This document shows, piece after piece, positions 11,089 to 23,250 of a DNA stretch of 64,000 nucleotides. A program made the position numbers and the translations under genes. The notes under the pieces were generated by a model. It ran no database searches. It had not been told where the DNA came from and saw only the letters and a list, made by a program, of their open reading frames with translations. Source of the stretch: Lamellibrachia columna (Eukaryota; Annelida; Polychaeta; Sabellida; Siboglinidae); NCBI GenBank assembly GCA_963662155.1, contig OY759271.1:22096729-22160728 (forward strand), written 5' to 3'. Numbering within the stretch: the stretch's first letter is position 1; every line of letters starts with the position of its first letter.

Positions 11089-14000
11089 CTCAGCACTGCT
11101 TCTTGGCTAGACCGTGTTGTACTTCTTGGCTAGACCGTGTTGTACTTCTTAGCTAGACCGTGTTGTACTTCTTGGCTAGACCATGTTGTACTTCTTGGCT
11201 AGACCGTGTTGTACTTCTTGGCTAGACCATGTTGTACTTCTTGACCATGTTGTACTTCTTGGCTAGACCGTGTTGTACTTCTTGACTAGACCATGTTGTA
11301 CTTCTTGGCTAGACCGTGTTGTACTTCTTGGCTAGACCGTGTTGTACTTCTTGGCTAGACCATGTTGTACTTCTTGGCTAGACCATGTTGTACTTCTTGG
11401 CTAGACCATGTTGTAAGCTCAGTATGTAGCACTACTTCTTGGCTAGACCATGTTGTACTTCTTGGCTAGACCATGTTATAAGCTCAGCATGTAGCACTAC
11501 TTCTTGGCTAGACCATGTTGTACTTCTTGGCTAGACCGTGTTGTACTTCTTGGCTAGACCATGTTGTACTTCTTGGCTAGACCATGTTGTAAGCTCAGCA
11601 TGTAGCACTACTTCTTGGCTAGACCATGTTGTACTTCTTGGCTAGACCATGTTGTACTTCTTGGCTAGACCGTGTTGTACTTCTTGGCTAGACCATGTTG
11701 TAAGCTCAGTATGTAGCACTACTTCTTGGCTAGACCATGTTGTACTTCTTGGCTAGACCATGTTGTACTTCTTGGCTAGACCATGTTGTAAGCTCAGTAT
11801 GTAGCACTACTTCTTGGCTAGACCATGTTGTACTTCTTGGCTAGACCGTGTTGTACTTCTTGGCTAGACCGTGTTGTACTTCTTGGCTAGACCGTGTTGT
11901 ACTTCTTGGCTAGACCGTGTTGTACTTCTTGGCAAGACCGTGTTGTACTTCTTGGCTAGACCGTGTTGTACTTCTTGGCTAGACCGTGTTGTACTTCTTG
12001 GCTAGACCGTGTTGTACTTCTTGGCTAGACCGTGTTGTACTTCTTGGCTAGACCATGTTGTACTTCTTGGCTAGACCGTGTTGTACTTCTTGGCTAGACC
12101 GTGTTGTACTTCTTGGCTAGACCGTGTTGTACTTCTTCGCTAGACCGTGTTGTACTTCTTGGCTAGACCGTGTTGTACTTCTTGACTAGACCGTGTTGTA
12201 CTTCTTGGCTAGACCGTGTTGTACTTCTTGGCTAGACCGTGTTGTACTTCTTGGCTAGACCGTGTTGTACTCCTTGGCTAGACCGTGTTGTACTTCTTGG
12301 CTAGACCATGTTGTAAGCTCAGTATGTAGCACTACTTCTTGGCTAGACCATGTTGTACTTCTTGGCTAGACCATGTTGTACTTCTTGGCTAGACCATGTT
12401 GTAAGCTCAGCATGTAGCACTACTTCTTGGCTAGACCATGTTGTACTTCTTGGCTAGACCATGTTGTACTTCTTGGCTAGACCATGTTGTAAGCTCAGCA
12501 TGTAGTACTACTTCTTGGCTAGACCATGTTGTACTTCTTGGCTAGACCGTGTTGTACTTCTTGGCTAGACCGTGTTGTACTTCTTGGCTAGACCGTGTTG
12601 TACTTCTTGGCTAGACCGTGTTGTACTTCTTGGCTAGACCGTGTTGTACTTCTTGGCTAGACCGTGTTGTACTTCTTGGCAAGACCGTGTTGTACTTCTT
12701 GGCTAGACCGTGTTGTACTTCTTGGCTAGACCGTGTTGTACTTCTTGGCTAGACCGTGTTGTACTTTTGGCTAGACCGTGTTGTACTTCTTGGCTAGACC
12801 GTGTTGTACTTCTTGGCTAGACCGTGTTGTACTTCTTGGCTAGACCGTGTTGTACTTCTTGGCTAGACCGTGTTGTACTTCTTGGCTAGACCGTGTTGTA
12901 CTTCTTGGCTAGACCGTGTTGTACTTCTTGGCTAGACCGTGTTGTACTTCTTGGCTAGACCGTGTTGTACTTCTTGGCTAGACCGTGTTGTACTTCTTGG
13001 CTAGACCGTGTTGTACTTCTTGACTAGACCGTGTTGTACTTCTTGGCTAGACCGTGTTGTACTTCTTGGCTAGACCGTGTTGTACTTCTTGGCTAGACCA
13101 TGTTGTACTTCTTGGCTAGACCACGTTGTACTTCTTGGCTAGACCATGTTGTAAGCTCAGTATGTAGCACTACTTCTTGGCTAGACCATGTTGTACTTCT
13201 TGGCTAGACCATGTTATAAGCTCAGCATGTAGCACTACTTCTTGGCTAGACAATGTTGTACTTCTTGGCTAGACCGTGTTGTACTTCTTGGCTAGACCAT
13301 GTTGTACTTCTTGGCTAGACCGTGTTGTACTTCTTGGGTAGACCGTGTTGTACTTCTTGGCTAGACCATGTTGTACTTCTTGGCTAGACCATGTTGTACT
13401 TCTTGGCTAGACCATGTTGTAAGCTCAGTATGTAGCACTACTTCTTGGCTAGACCATGTTGTACTTCTTGGCTAGACCATGTTGTACTTCTTGGCTAGAC
13501 CATGTTGTAAGCTCAGTATGTAGCACTACTTCTTGGCTAGACCATGTTGTACTTCTTGGCTAGACCATGTTGTAAGCTCAGTATGTAGCACTACTTCTTG
13601 GCTAGACCATGTTGTACTTCTTGGCTAGACCATGTTGTACTTCTTGGCTAGACCGTGTTGTACTTCTTGGCTAGACCGTGTTGTACTTCTTGGCTAGACC
13701 GTGTTGTACTTCTTGGCTAGACCGTGTTGTACTTCTTGGCTAGACCGTGTTGTACTTCTTGGCTAGACCGTGTTGTACTTCTTGGCTAGACCGTGTTGTA
13801 CTTCTTGGCTAGACCGTGTTGTACTTCTTGGCTAGACCGTGTTGTACTTCTTGGCTAGACCGTGTTGTACTTCTTGGCTAGACCGTGTTGTACTTCTTGG
13901 CTAGACCGTGTTGTACTTCTTGGCTAGACCGTGTTGTACTTCTTGACTAGACCGTGTTGTACTTCTTGGCTAGACCATGTTGTACTTCTTGGCTAGACCG

Positions 14001-17000
14001 TGTTGTACTTCTTGGCTAGACCGTGTTGTACTTCTTGGCTAGACCGTGTTGTACTTCTTGGCTAGACCGTGTTGTACTTCTTGGCTAGACCATGTTGTAA
14101 GCTCAGTATGTAGCACTACTTCTTGGCTAGACCATGTTGTACTTCTTGGCTAGACCGTGTTGTACTTCTTGGCTAGACCATGTTGTACTTCTTGGCTAGA
14201 CCATGTTGTAAGCTCAGCATGTAGCACTACTTCTTGGCTAGACCATGTTGTACTTCTTGGCTAGACCGTGTTGTACTTCTTGGCTAGACCATGTTGTACT
14301 TCTTGGCTAGACCATGTTGTAAGCTCAGCATGTAGCACTACTTCTTGGCTAGACCATGTTGTACTTCTTGGCTAGACCATGTTGTACTTCTTGGCTAGAC
14401 CGTGTTGTACTTCTTGGCTAGACCATGTTGTAAGTTCAGTATGTAGCACTACTTCTTGGCTAGACCGTGTTGTACTTCTTGGCTAGACCATGTTGTAAGT
14501 TCAGTATGTAGCACTACTTCTTGGCTAGACCATGTTGTACTTCTTGGCTAGACCATGTTGTACTTCTTGGCTAGACCATGTTGTAAGCTCAGTATGTAGC
14601 ACTACTTCTTGGCTAGACCATGTTGTACTTCTTGGCTAGACCGTGTTGTACTTCTTGGCTAGACCGTGTTGTACTTCTTGGCTAGACCGTGTTGTACTTC
14701 TTGGCTAGACCGTGTTGTACTTCTTGGCAAGACCGTGTTGTACTTCTTGGCTAGACCGTGTTGTACTTCTTGGCTAGACCGTGTTGTACTTCTTGGCTAG
14801 ACCGTGTTGTACTTCTTGGCTAGACCGTGTTGTACTTCTTGGCTAGACCGTGTTGTACTTCTTGGCTAGACCGTGTTGTACTTCTTGGCTAGACCGTGTT
14901 GTACTTCTTGGCTAGACCGTGTTGTACTTCTTGGCTAGACCGTGTTGTACTTCTTCGCTAGACCGTGTTGTACTTCTTGGCTAGACCGTGTTGTACTTCT
15001 TGACTAGACCATGTTGTACTTCTTGGCTAGGCCGTGTTGTACTTCTTGGCTAGACCGTGTTGTACTTCTTGGCTAGACCGTGTTGTACTTCTTGGCTAGA
15101 CCGTGTTGTACTTCTTGGCTAGACCGTGTTGTACTTCTTGGCTAGACCGTGTTGTACTTCTTGGCTAGACCATGTTGTAAGCTCAGTATGTAGCACTACT
15201 TCTTGGCTAGACCATGTTGTACTTCTTGGCTAGACCATGTTGTACTTCTTGGCTAGACCATGTTGTAAGCTCAGCATGTAGCACTACTTCTTGGCTAGAC
15301 CATGTTGTACTTCTTGGCTAGACCATGTTGTACTTCTTGGCTAGACCATGTTGTAAGCTCAGCATGTAGTACTACTTCTTGGCTAGACCATATTGTACTT
15401 CTTGGCTAGACCGTGTTGTACTTCTTGGCTAGACCGTGTTGTACTTCATGGCTAGACCGTGTTGTTCTTCTTGGCTAGACCGTGTTGTACTTCTTGGCTA
15501 GACCGTGTTGTACTTCTTGGCTAGACCGTGTTGTACTTCTTGGCTAGACCGTGTTGTACTTCTTGGCTAGACCGTGTTGTACTTCTTGGCTAGACCGTGT
15601 TGTACTTCTTGGCTAGACCGTGTTGTACTTCTTGGCTAGACCGTGTTGTACTTCTTGGCTAGACCGTGTTGTACTTCTTGGCTAGACCGTGTGTACTTCT
15701 TGGCTAGACCGTGTTGTACTTCTTGACTAGACCGTGTTGTACTTCTTGACTAGACCGTGTTGTACTTCTTGGCTAGACCGTGTTGTACTTCTTGGCTAGA
15801 CCGTGTTGTACTTCTTGGCTAGACCGTGTTGTACTTCTTGGCTAGACCGTGTTGTACTTCTTGGCTAGAAGGTGTTGTACTTCTTGACTAGACCGTGTTG
15901 TACTTCTTGGCTAGACCGTGTTGTACTTCTTGGCTAGACCGTGTTGTACTTCTTGGCTAGACCGTGTTGTACTTCTTGGCTAGACCGTGTTGTACTTCTC
16001 GGCTAGACCGTGTTGTACTTCTTGGCTAGACCGTGTTGTACTTCTTGGCTAGACCGTGTTGTACTTCTTGACTAGACCATGTTGTACTTCTTGGCTAGAC
16101 CGTGTTGTACTTCTTGGCTAGACCGTGTTGTACTTCTTGGCTAGACCATGTTGTACTTCTTGGCTAGACCACGTTGTACTTCTTGGCTAGACCATGTTGT
16201 AAGCTCAGTATGTAGCACTACTTCTTGGCTAGACCATGTTGTACTTCTTGGCTAGACCATGTTATAAGCTCAGCATGTAGCACTACTTCTTGGCTAGACC
16301 ATGTTGTACTTCTTGGCTAGACCGTGTTGTACTTCTTGGCTAGACCATGTTGTACTTCTTGGCTAGACCGTGTTGTACTTCTTGGGTAGACCGTGTTGTA
16401 CTTCTTGGCTAGACCATGTTGTACTTCTTGGCTAGACCATGTTGTACTTCTTGGCTAGACCATGTTGTAAGCTCAGTATGTAGCACTATTTCTTGGCTAG
16501 ACCATGTTGTACTTCTTGGCTAGACCATGTTGTACTTCTTGGCTAGACCATGTTGTAAGCTCAGTATGTAGCACTACTTCTTGGCTAGACCATGTTGTAA
16601 GCTCAGTATGTAGCACTACTTCTTGGCTAGACCATGTTGTACTTCTTGGCTAGACCATGTTGTACTTCTTGGCTAGACCGTGTTGTACTTCTTGGCTAGA
16701 CCATGTTGTACTTCTTGGCTAGACCGTGTTGTACTTCTTGGCTAGACCGTGTTGTACTTCTTGGCTAGACCGTGTTGTACTTCTTGGCTAGACCGTGTTG
16801 TACTTCTTGGCTAGACCGTGTTGTACTTCTTGGCTAGACCGTGTTGTATTTCTTGGCTAGACCGTGTTGTACTTCTTGGCTAGACCGTGTTGTACTTCTT
16901 GGCTAGACCGTGTTGTACTTCTTGACTAGACCGTGTTGTACTTCTTGGCTAGACCGTGTTGTACTTCTTGGCTAGACCGTGTTGTACTTCTTGGCTAGAC

Positions 17001-20000
17001 CGTGTTGTACTTCTTGGCTAGACCGTGTTGTACTTCTTGGCTAGACCATGTTGTAAGCTCAGTATGTAGCACTACTTCTTGGCTAGACCATGTTGTACTT
17101 CTTGGCTAGACCGTGTTGTACTTCTTGGCTAGACCATGTTGTACTTCTTGGCTAGACCATGTTGTAAGCTCAGCATGTAGCACTACTTCTTGGCTAGACC
17201 ATGTTGTACTTCTTGGCTAGACCATGTTGTACTTCTTGGCTAGACCATGTTGTACTTCTTGGCTAGACCATGTTGTAAGCTCAGCATGTAGTACTACTTC
17301 TTGGCTAGACCATGTTGTACTTCTTGGCTAGACCGTGTTGTACTTCTTGGCTAGACCATGTTGTACTTCTTGGCTAGACCATGTTGTACTTCTTGGCTAG
17401 ACCGTGTTGTACTTCTTGGCTAGACCATGTTGTAAGCTCAGCATGTAGCACTACTTCTTGGCTAGACCATGTTGTACTTCTTGGCTAGACCATGTTGTAC
17501 TTCTTGGCTAGACCATGTTGTAAGCTCAGCATGTAGTACTACTTCTTGGCTAGACCATGTTGTACTTCTTGGCTAGACCGTGTTGTACTTCTTGGCTAGA
17601 CCATGTTGTACTTCTTGGCTAGACCATGTTGTACTTCTTGGCTAGACCGTGTTGTACTTCTTGGCTAGACCATGTTGTACTTCTTGGCTAGACCATGTTG
17701 TAAGCTCAGCATGTAGTACTACTTCTTGGCTAGACCATGTTGTACTTCTTGGCTAGACCGTGTTGTACTTCTTGGCTAGACCATGTTGTACTTCTTGGCT
17801 AGACCATGTTGTACTTCTTGGCTAGACCGTGTTGTACTTCTTGGCTAGACCATGTTGTAAGCTCAGCATGTAGCACTACTTCTTGGCTAGACCATGCTGT
17901 ACTTCTTGGCTAGACCATGTTGTACTTCTTGGCTAGACCATGTTGTACTTCTTGGCTAGACCATGTTGTAAGCTCAGCATGTAGCACTACTTCTTGGCTA
18001 GACCATGTTGTACTTCTTGGCTAGACCATGTTGTACTTCTTGGCTAGACCATGTTGTACTTCTTGGCTAGACCATGTTGTAAGCTCAGCATGTAGTACTA
18101 CTTCTTAGCTAGACCATGTTGTACTTCTTGGCTAGACTGTGTTGTACTTCTTGGCTAGACCATGTTGTACTTCTTGGCTAGACCATGTTGTAAGCTCAGC
18201 ATGTAGCACTACTTCTTGGCTAGACCATGTTGTACTTCTTGGCTAGACCATGTTGTACTTCTTGGCTAGACCATGTTGTAAGCTCAGCATGTAGCACTAC
18301 TTCTTGGCTAGACCATGTTGTACTTCTTGGCTAGACCATGTTGTACTTCTTGGCTAGACCATGTTGTAAGCTCAGCATGTAGTACTACTTCTTAGCTAGA
18401 CCATGTTGTACTTCTTGGCTAGACCGTGTTGTACTTCTTGGCTAGACCATGTTGTACTTCTTGGCTAGACCATGTTGTAAGCTCAGCATGTAGCACTACT
18501 TCTTGGCTAGACCATGTTGTACTTCTTGGCTAGACCATGTTGTACTTCTTGGCTAGACCATGTTGTACTTCTTGGCTAGACCATGTTGTAAGCTCAGCAT
18601 GTAGTACTACTTCTTGGCTAGACCATGTTGTACCTCTTGGCTAGACCGTGTTGTACTTCTTGGCTAGACCGTGTTGTACTTCTTGGCTAGACCATGTTGT
18701 ACTTCTTGGCTAGACCATGTTGTACTTCTTGGCTAGACCATGTTGTAAGCTCAGCATGTAGCACTACTTCTTGGCTAGACCATGTTGTACTTCTTGGCTA
18801 GACCATGTTGTACTTCTTGGCTAGACCATGTTGTACTTCTTGGCTAGACCATGTTGTAAGCTCAGCATGTAGTACTACTTCTTGGCTAGACCATGTTGTA
18901 CTTCTTGGCTAGACCATGTTGTACTTCTTGGCTAGACCGTGTTGTACTTCTTGGCTAGACCATGTTGTAAGCTCAGTATGTAGCACTACTTCTTGGCTAG
19001 ACCATGTTGTACTTCTTGGCTAGACCATGTTGTACTTCTTGGCTAGACCGTGTTGTACTTCTTGGCTAGACCATGTTGTAAGCTCAGCATGTAGCACTAC
19101 TTCTTGGCTAGACCATGTTGTACTTCTTGGCTAGACCATGTTGTACTTCTTGGCTAGACCATGTTGTAAGCTCAGCATGTAGTACTACTTCTTGGCTAGA
19201 CCATGTTGTACTTCTTGGCTAGACCATGTTGTACTTCTTGGCTAGACCGTGTTGTACTTCTTGGCTAGACCATGTTGTAAGCTCAGTATGTAGCACTACT
19301 TCTTGGCTAGACCATGTTGTACTTCTTGGCTAGACCATGTTGTACTTCTTGGCTAGACCATGTTGTAAGCTCAGCATGTAGTACTACTTCTTGGCTAGAC
19401 CATGTTGTACTTCTTGGCTAGACCGTGTTGTACTTCTTGGCTAGACCGTGTTGTAAGCTCAGTATGTAGCACTACTTCTTGGCTAGACCATGTTGTACTT
19501 CTTGGCTAGACCATGTTGTACTTCTTGGCTAGACCATGTTGTAAGCTCAGCATGTAGCACTACTTCTTGGCTAGACCGTGTTGTACTTCTTGGCTAGACC
19601 ATGTTGTAAGCTCAGCATGTAGTACTACTTCTTGGCTAGACCATGTTGTACTTCTTGGCTAGACCGTGTTGTACTTCTTGGCTAGACCGTGTTGTACTTC
19701 TTGGCTAGACCATGTTGTAAGCTCAGTATGTAGCACTACTTCTTGGCTAGACCATGTTGTACTTCTTGGCTAGACCATGTTGTACTTCTTGGCTAGACCA
19801 TGTTGTAAGCTCAGCATGTAGTACTACTTCTTGGCTAGACCATGTTGTACTTCTTGGCTAGACCATGTTGTACTTCTTGGCTAGACCGTGTTGTACTTCT
19901 TGGCTAGACCATGTTGTAAGCTCAGTATGTAGCACTACTTCTTGGCTAGACCATGTTGTACTTCTTGGCTAGACCATGTTGTAAGCTCAGCATGTAGTAC

Positions 20001-20530
20001 TACTTCTTGGCTAGACCATGTTGTACTTCTTGGCTAGACCGTGTTGTACTTCTTGGCTAGACCGTGTTGTACTTCTTGGCTAGACCATGTTGTAAGCTCA
20101 GTATGTAGCACTACTTCTTGGCTAGACCATGTTGTACTTCTTGGCTAGACCATGTTGTATTTCTTGGCTAGACCATGTTGTAAGCTCAGCATGTAGTACT
20201 ACTTCTTGGCTAGACCATGTTGTACTTCTTGGCTAGACCATGTTGTACTTCTTGGCTAGACCGTGTTGTACTTCTTGGCTAGACCATGTTGTAAGCTCAG
20301 TATGTAGCACTACTTCTTGGCTAGACCATGTTGTACTTCTTGGCTAGACCATGTTGTAAGCTCAGCATGTAGTACTACTTCTTGGCTAGACCATGTTGTA
20401 AGCTCAGTATGTAGCACTACTTCTTGGCTAGACCATGTTGTACTTCTTGGCTCTACCGTGTTGTACTTCTTGGCTAGACCATGTTGTAAGCTCAGTATGT
20501 AGCACTACTTCTTGGCTAGACCATGTTGTG
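11089..20530 (+). repeat. 9.4-kb minisatellite: 23-bp units with 19-bp spacers
   Basis: The basic unit is 23 bp, CTTCTTGGCTAGACC then RTGTTGTA, repeated some hundreds of times. In many places a 19-bp spacer, AGCTCAGYATGTAGYACTA, is inserted between units, giving composite blocks of 23n+19. Two unit types alternate regionally: ACCGTG is dominant at about 11.8-12.3, 12.5-13.1, 13.6-14.1, 14.6-15.2, 15.4-16.1 and 16.7-17.0 kb, and ACCATG dominates around spacers and from about 17.1 kb to the end. From 19.7 kb two spacer types alternate in a higher-order repeat of 199 or 176 bp. A roughly 3-kb duplication is visible inside the array. Both flanks are unique DNA. Because 23 is not divisible by three, its short open frames are incidental. 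Confidence 0.98.
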
Positions 20531-20617
20531 TGCACTGATGATGTAGAAGACTGCATTACTGATATAAACATTATGTATGCATGTATTCTGTCTGATCACC
20601 TATGCTAATGTAGAGTA

Positions 20618-20735
20618 ACCAGACATTTTGGCAATAGGATATTTTGGCAATAGGACATTCTGGTAATAGGACGTTTTGGCAATAGGATGTTTTGGCTATG
20701 TGACATTTTGTAAATAGGACATGTTGGTACAACCG
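20618..20735 (+). repeat. Degenerate 17-18-bp tandem repeat
   Basis: About six diverged copies of GGACATTTTGGCAATA, with substitutions in most copies. It follows the large minisatellite after about 90 bp of unique sequence. Confidence 0.8.
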
Positions 20736-21047
20736 TTGAAAATAATCTGATAAAAACTGTGGCTAGAAAAAAGTCACAAGGAAATAAAGTCACAACATTG
20801 TTTTATTCAAAAACTGTCTATATAGTAAATACAGACAAAAATAAAATTAATATCCCCAGTGTATATGCATACAGTACGTCTAAGAACATAGTTAGATTTT
20901 AACACACAACTGATAATGTTTATTAATAATTTATTACAGTGTAGTACTTGGCATTATATATTGGTTTGAATTTATTTAAATATAGCTGACAGCTGTTACA
21001 CTGTACAGTTCCTGAAACCTGTTTTGTTAAATAATCATTGGATTGTA
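20736..21047. other. AT-rich spacer
   Basis: Nothing recognised between two tandem arrays. Confidence 0.5.
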
Positions 21048-21820
21048 GCCATCAACATACTCTGGCTTAGACTGGGTGGTCAGCCATCAACATACTCTGG
21101 CTTAGACTGGGTGGTCAGCCATCAACATACTCTGGCTTAGACTGGGTGGTCAGCTATCAACATACTCTGGCTTAGACTGGGTGGTCAGCCATCAACATAC
21201 TCTGGCTTAGACTGGGTGGTCAGCTATCAACATACTCTGGCTTAGACTGGGTGGTCAGCCATCAACATACTCTGGCTTAGACTGGGTGGTCAGCTATCAA
21301 CATACTCTGGCTTAGACTGGGTGGTCAGCCATCAACATACTCTGGCTTAGACTGGGTGGTCAGCCATCAACATACTCTGGCTTAGACTGGGTGGTCAGCT
21401 ATCAACATACTCTGGCTTAGACTGGGTGGTCAGCCATCAACATACTCTGGCTTAGACTGGGTAGTCAGCCATCAACATACTCTGGCTTAGACTGGGTGGT
21501 CAGCTATCAACATACTCTGGCTTAGACTGGGTGGTCAGCCATCAACATACTCTGGCTTAGACTGGGTGGTCAGCTATCAACATACTCTGGCTTAGACTGG
21601 GTGGTCAGCCATCAACATACTCTGGCTTAGACTGGGTGGTCAGCTATCAACATACTCTGGCTTAGACTGGGTGGTCAGCTATCAACATACTCTGGCTTAG
21701 ACTGGGTGGTCAGCTATCAACATACTCTGGCTTAGACTGGGTGGTCAGCCATCAACATACTCTGGCTTAGAGTGGGTGGTCAGCTATCAACATACTCTGG
21801 CTTAGACTGGGTGGTCAGCC
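21048..21820 (+). repeat. 35-bp minisatellite, about 22 copies
   Basis: The unit runs GCCATCAACATACTCTGG then CTTAGACTGGGTGGTCA. Copies are nearly identical; the main variable site is GCC/GCT at the start of the unit, alternating irregularly along the array, plus single changes near 21462 and 21771. There are no unique spacers between units. Confidence 0.97.
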
Positions 21821-22577
21821 TCCAATGGCCTCCAACAACAGAGTCAGCTTTGAAAGTGGCTTTTCAATTGTTATTAGTAAACCAGTTATCTGAATGTGAG
21901 GAAAATACAAGCAATGAATGACATTTTTAACACTGTGACATGTACAAACTCTCCTCATGTAGAGTAATCAGTAAAACTATGTAAAAAAAATTACTGTGAA
22001 TTTTTGTACGTCTCATAGAATTTAATTAGCTGACAAGGAAGCTACTACTACTATCAACAAGACAGACAACACATAAATGACCTCCAACGAGATAATAGGA
22101 AAACAAGTCATTATAATTTAGAAAGCACAAACAGTGCTTGAAGAATTTGAAATCTCTGACAAGATAAATTGCTTTCGTCGCAATGTGCAACTTGATATTT
22201 GGCCTTTACATCTGATAACATGATTTACTCAACGTGATTTCAAACTAAAAGTATAAAAATATCTAACGGTTACTCATTTATCATTTATTTAGTTTTACAC
22301 CTTTTTATCCAAACTTTATATTTCTAGTGCAATGGTACCTGGTAGTTGTAAACAACCCTCATGTCAGGGCTGGTAAAATAAATTTTGCATTTTAGTTAGT
22401 AAAAGTGTATGCATTCCTAAATAAATATTTTTTTCAAATTTTTTTACTTTAATTAAACACAGTGATCCTAGCTCAGAATGTGAATTTTGAGGCTTAATAA
22501 AACAAAACAAAAGAAGCCAATTGCAAGCTAATGAAATATATTCCATGGATGGACAAAATTATTGTTACAAGTGTTTA
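21821..22577. other. AT-rich intergenic DNA
   Basis: No gene recognised. Confidence 0.5.
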
Positions 22578-22675
22578 TTGTGGGATATTGTCCAGTTTTC
22601 ACATTGTGGGATTTTGTCCAGTTTACACATTGTGGGATTTTGTCCAGTTTTCACAATGTGGGATGTTGTCCTGTG
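22578..22675 (+). repeat. 26-bp tandem repeat
   Basis: About four copies of a unit containing TTGTGGGATTTTGTCCAG and TTTTCACA, the last one partly decayed. Confidence 0.85.
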
Positions 22676-23128
22676 GGATTCTGATCATAATATTATGTCC
22701 TGTGTGATTCAGTCATGTAGGAACCATGTCTTGATACCAGTTGTAGTGTTATCTTTCAGATACAAAAAATGTGCACAGAGTAGAAATATTTGGAAAGTTT
22801 AACATTTGCTATTTATTTTATTCATAACATTTAGATAACATCTTATTAATGTTTTGTCTGAAACATACAATATTTGTTTATTCAAGTTATGCTGTTTTAA
22901 ATCTTAAATTGTATTTAGTATGTTGTGCATCTAGAAACCCTGTAACTATATAATATAGTACACTACACAAGAATGTTTTATTATTATTTAATATTAACGT
23001 ATTTCTATAGCCAACATTCCGGAAACTATACCAGGCGTAAAAATATAAATATCACAAGCACATGTAATTTTGTAAATAGTATGTTTTCATTATTAGAGCA
23101 TCACAACAACATTATATAAGTGTATATA
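22676..23128. other. AT-rich intergenic DNA
   Basis: No gene recognised. Confidence 0.5.
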
Positions 23129-23149
23129 ATATATATATATACACACACA

Positions 23150-23245
<96 letters not shown>

Positions 23246-23250
23246 CACAT
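23129..23250. repeat. (TA)n-(CA)n-(GCAC)n-(CA)n compound microsatellite
   Basis: A short TA run passes into CA, then roughly 22 repeats of the tetranucleotide ACGC, then CA again. The alternating purine-pyrimidine pattern has Z-DNA-forming potential. The Arg/Thr/His-rich and Cys/Val-rich open frames across it are trivial translations of the repeat. Confidence 0.97.

Noticed and set aside
20317..20502. Cys/Trp/Leu/Asp-rich frame in the large array
   Set aside because: A 23-bp repeat shifts frame at every unit, so such frames arise by chance. No independent evidence of coding.
21048..21820. CRISPR-like regular repeats (also 57340-58040)
   Set aside because: Units follow each other without unique spacers, and the setting is a eukaryotic genome. 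These are minisatellites.
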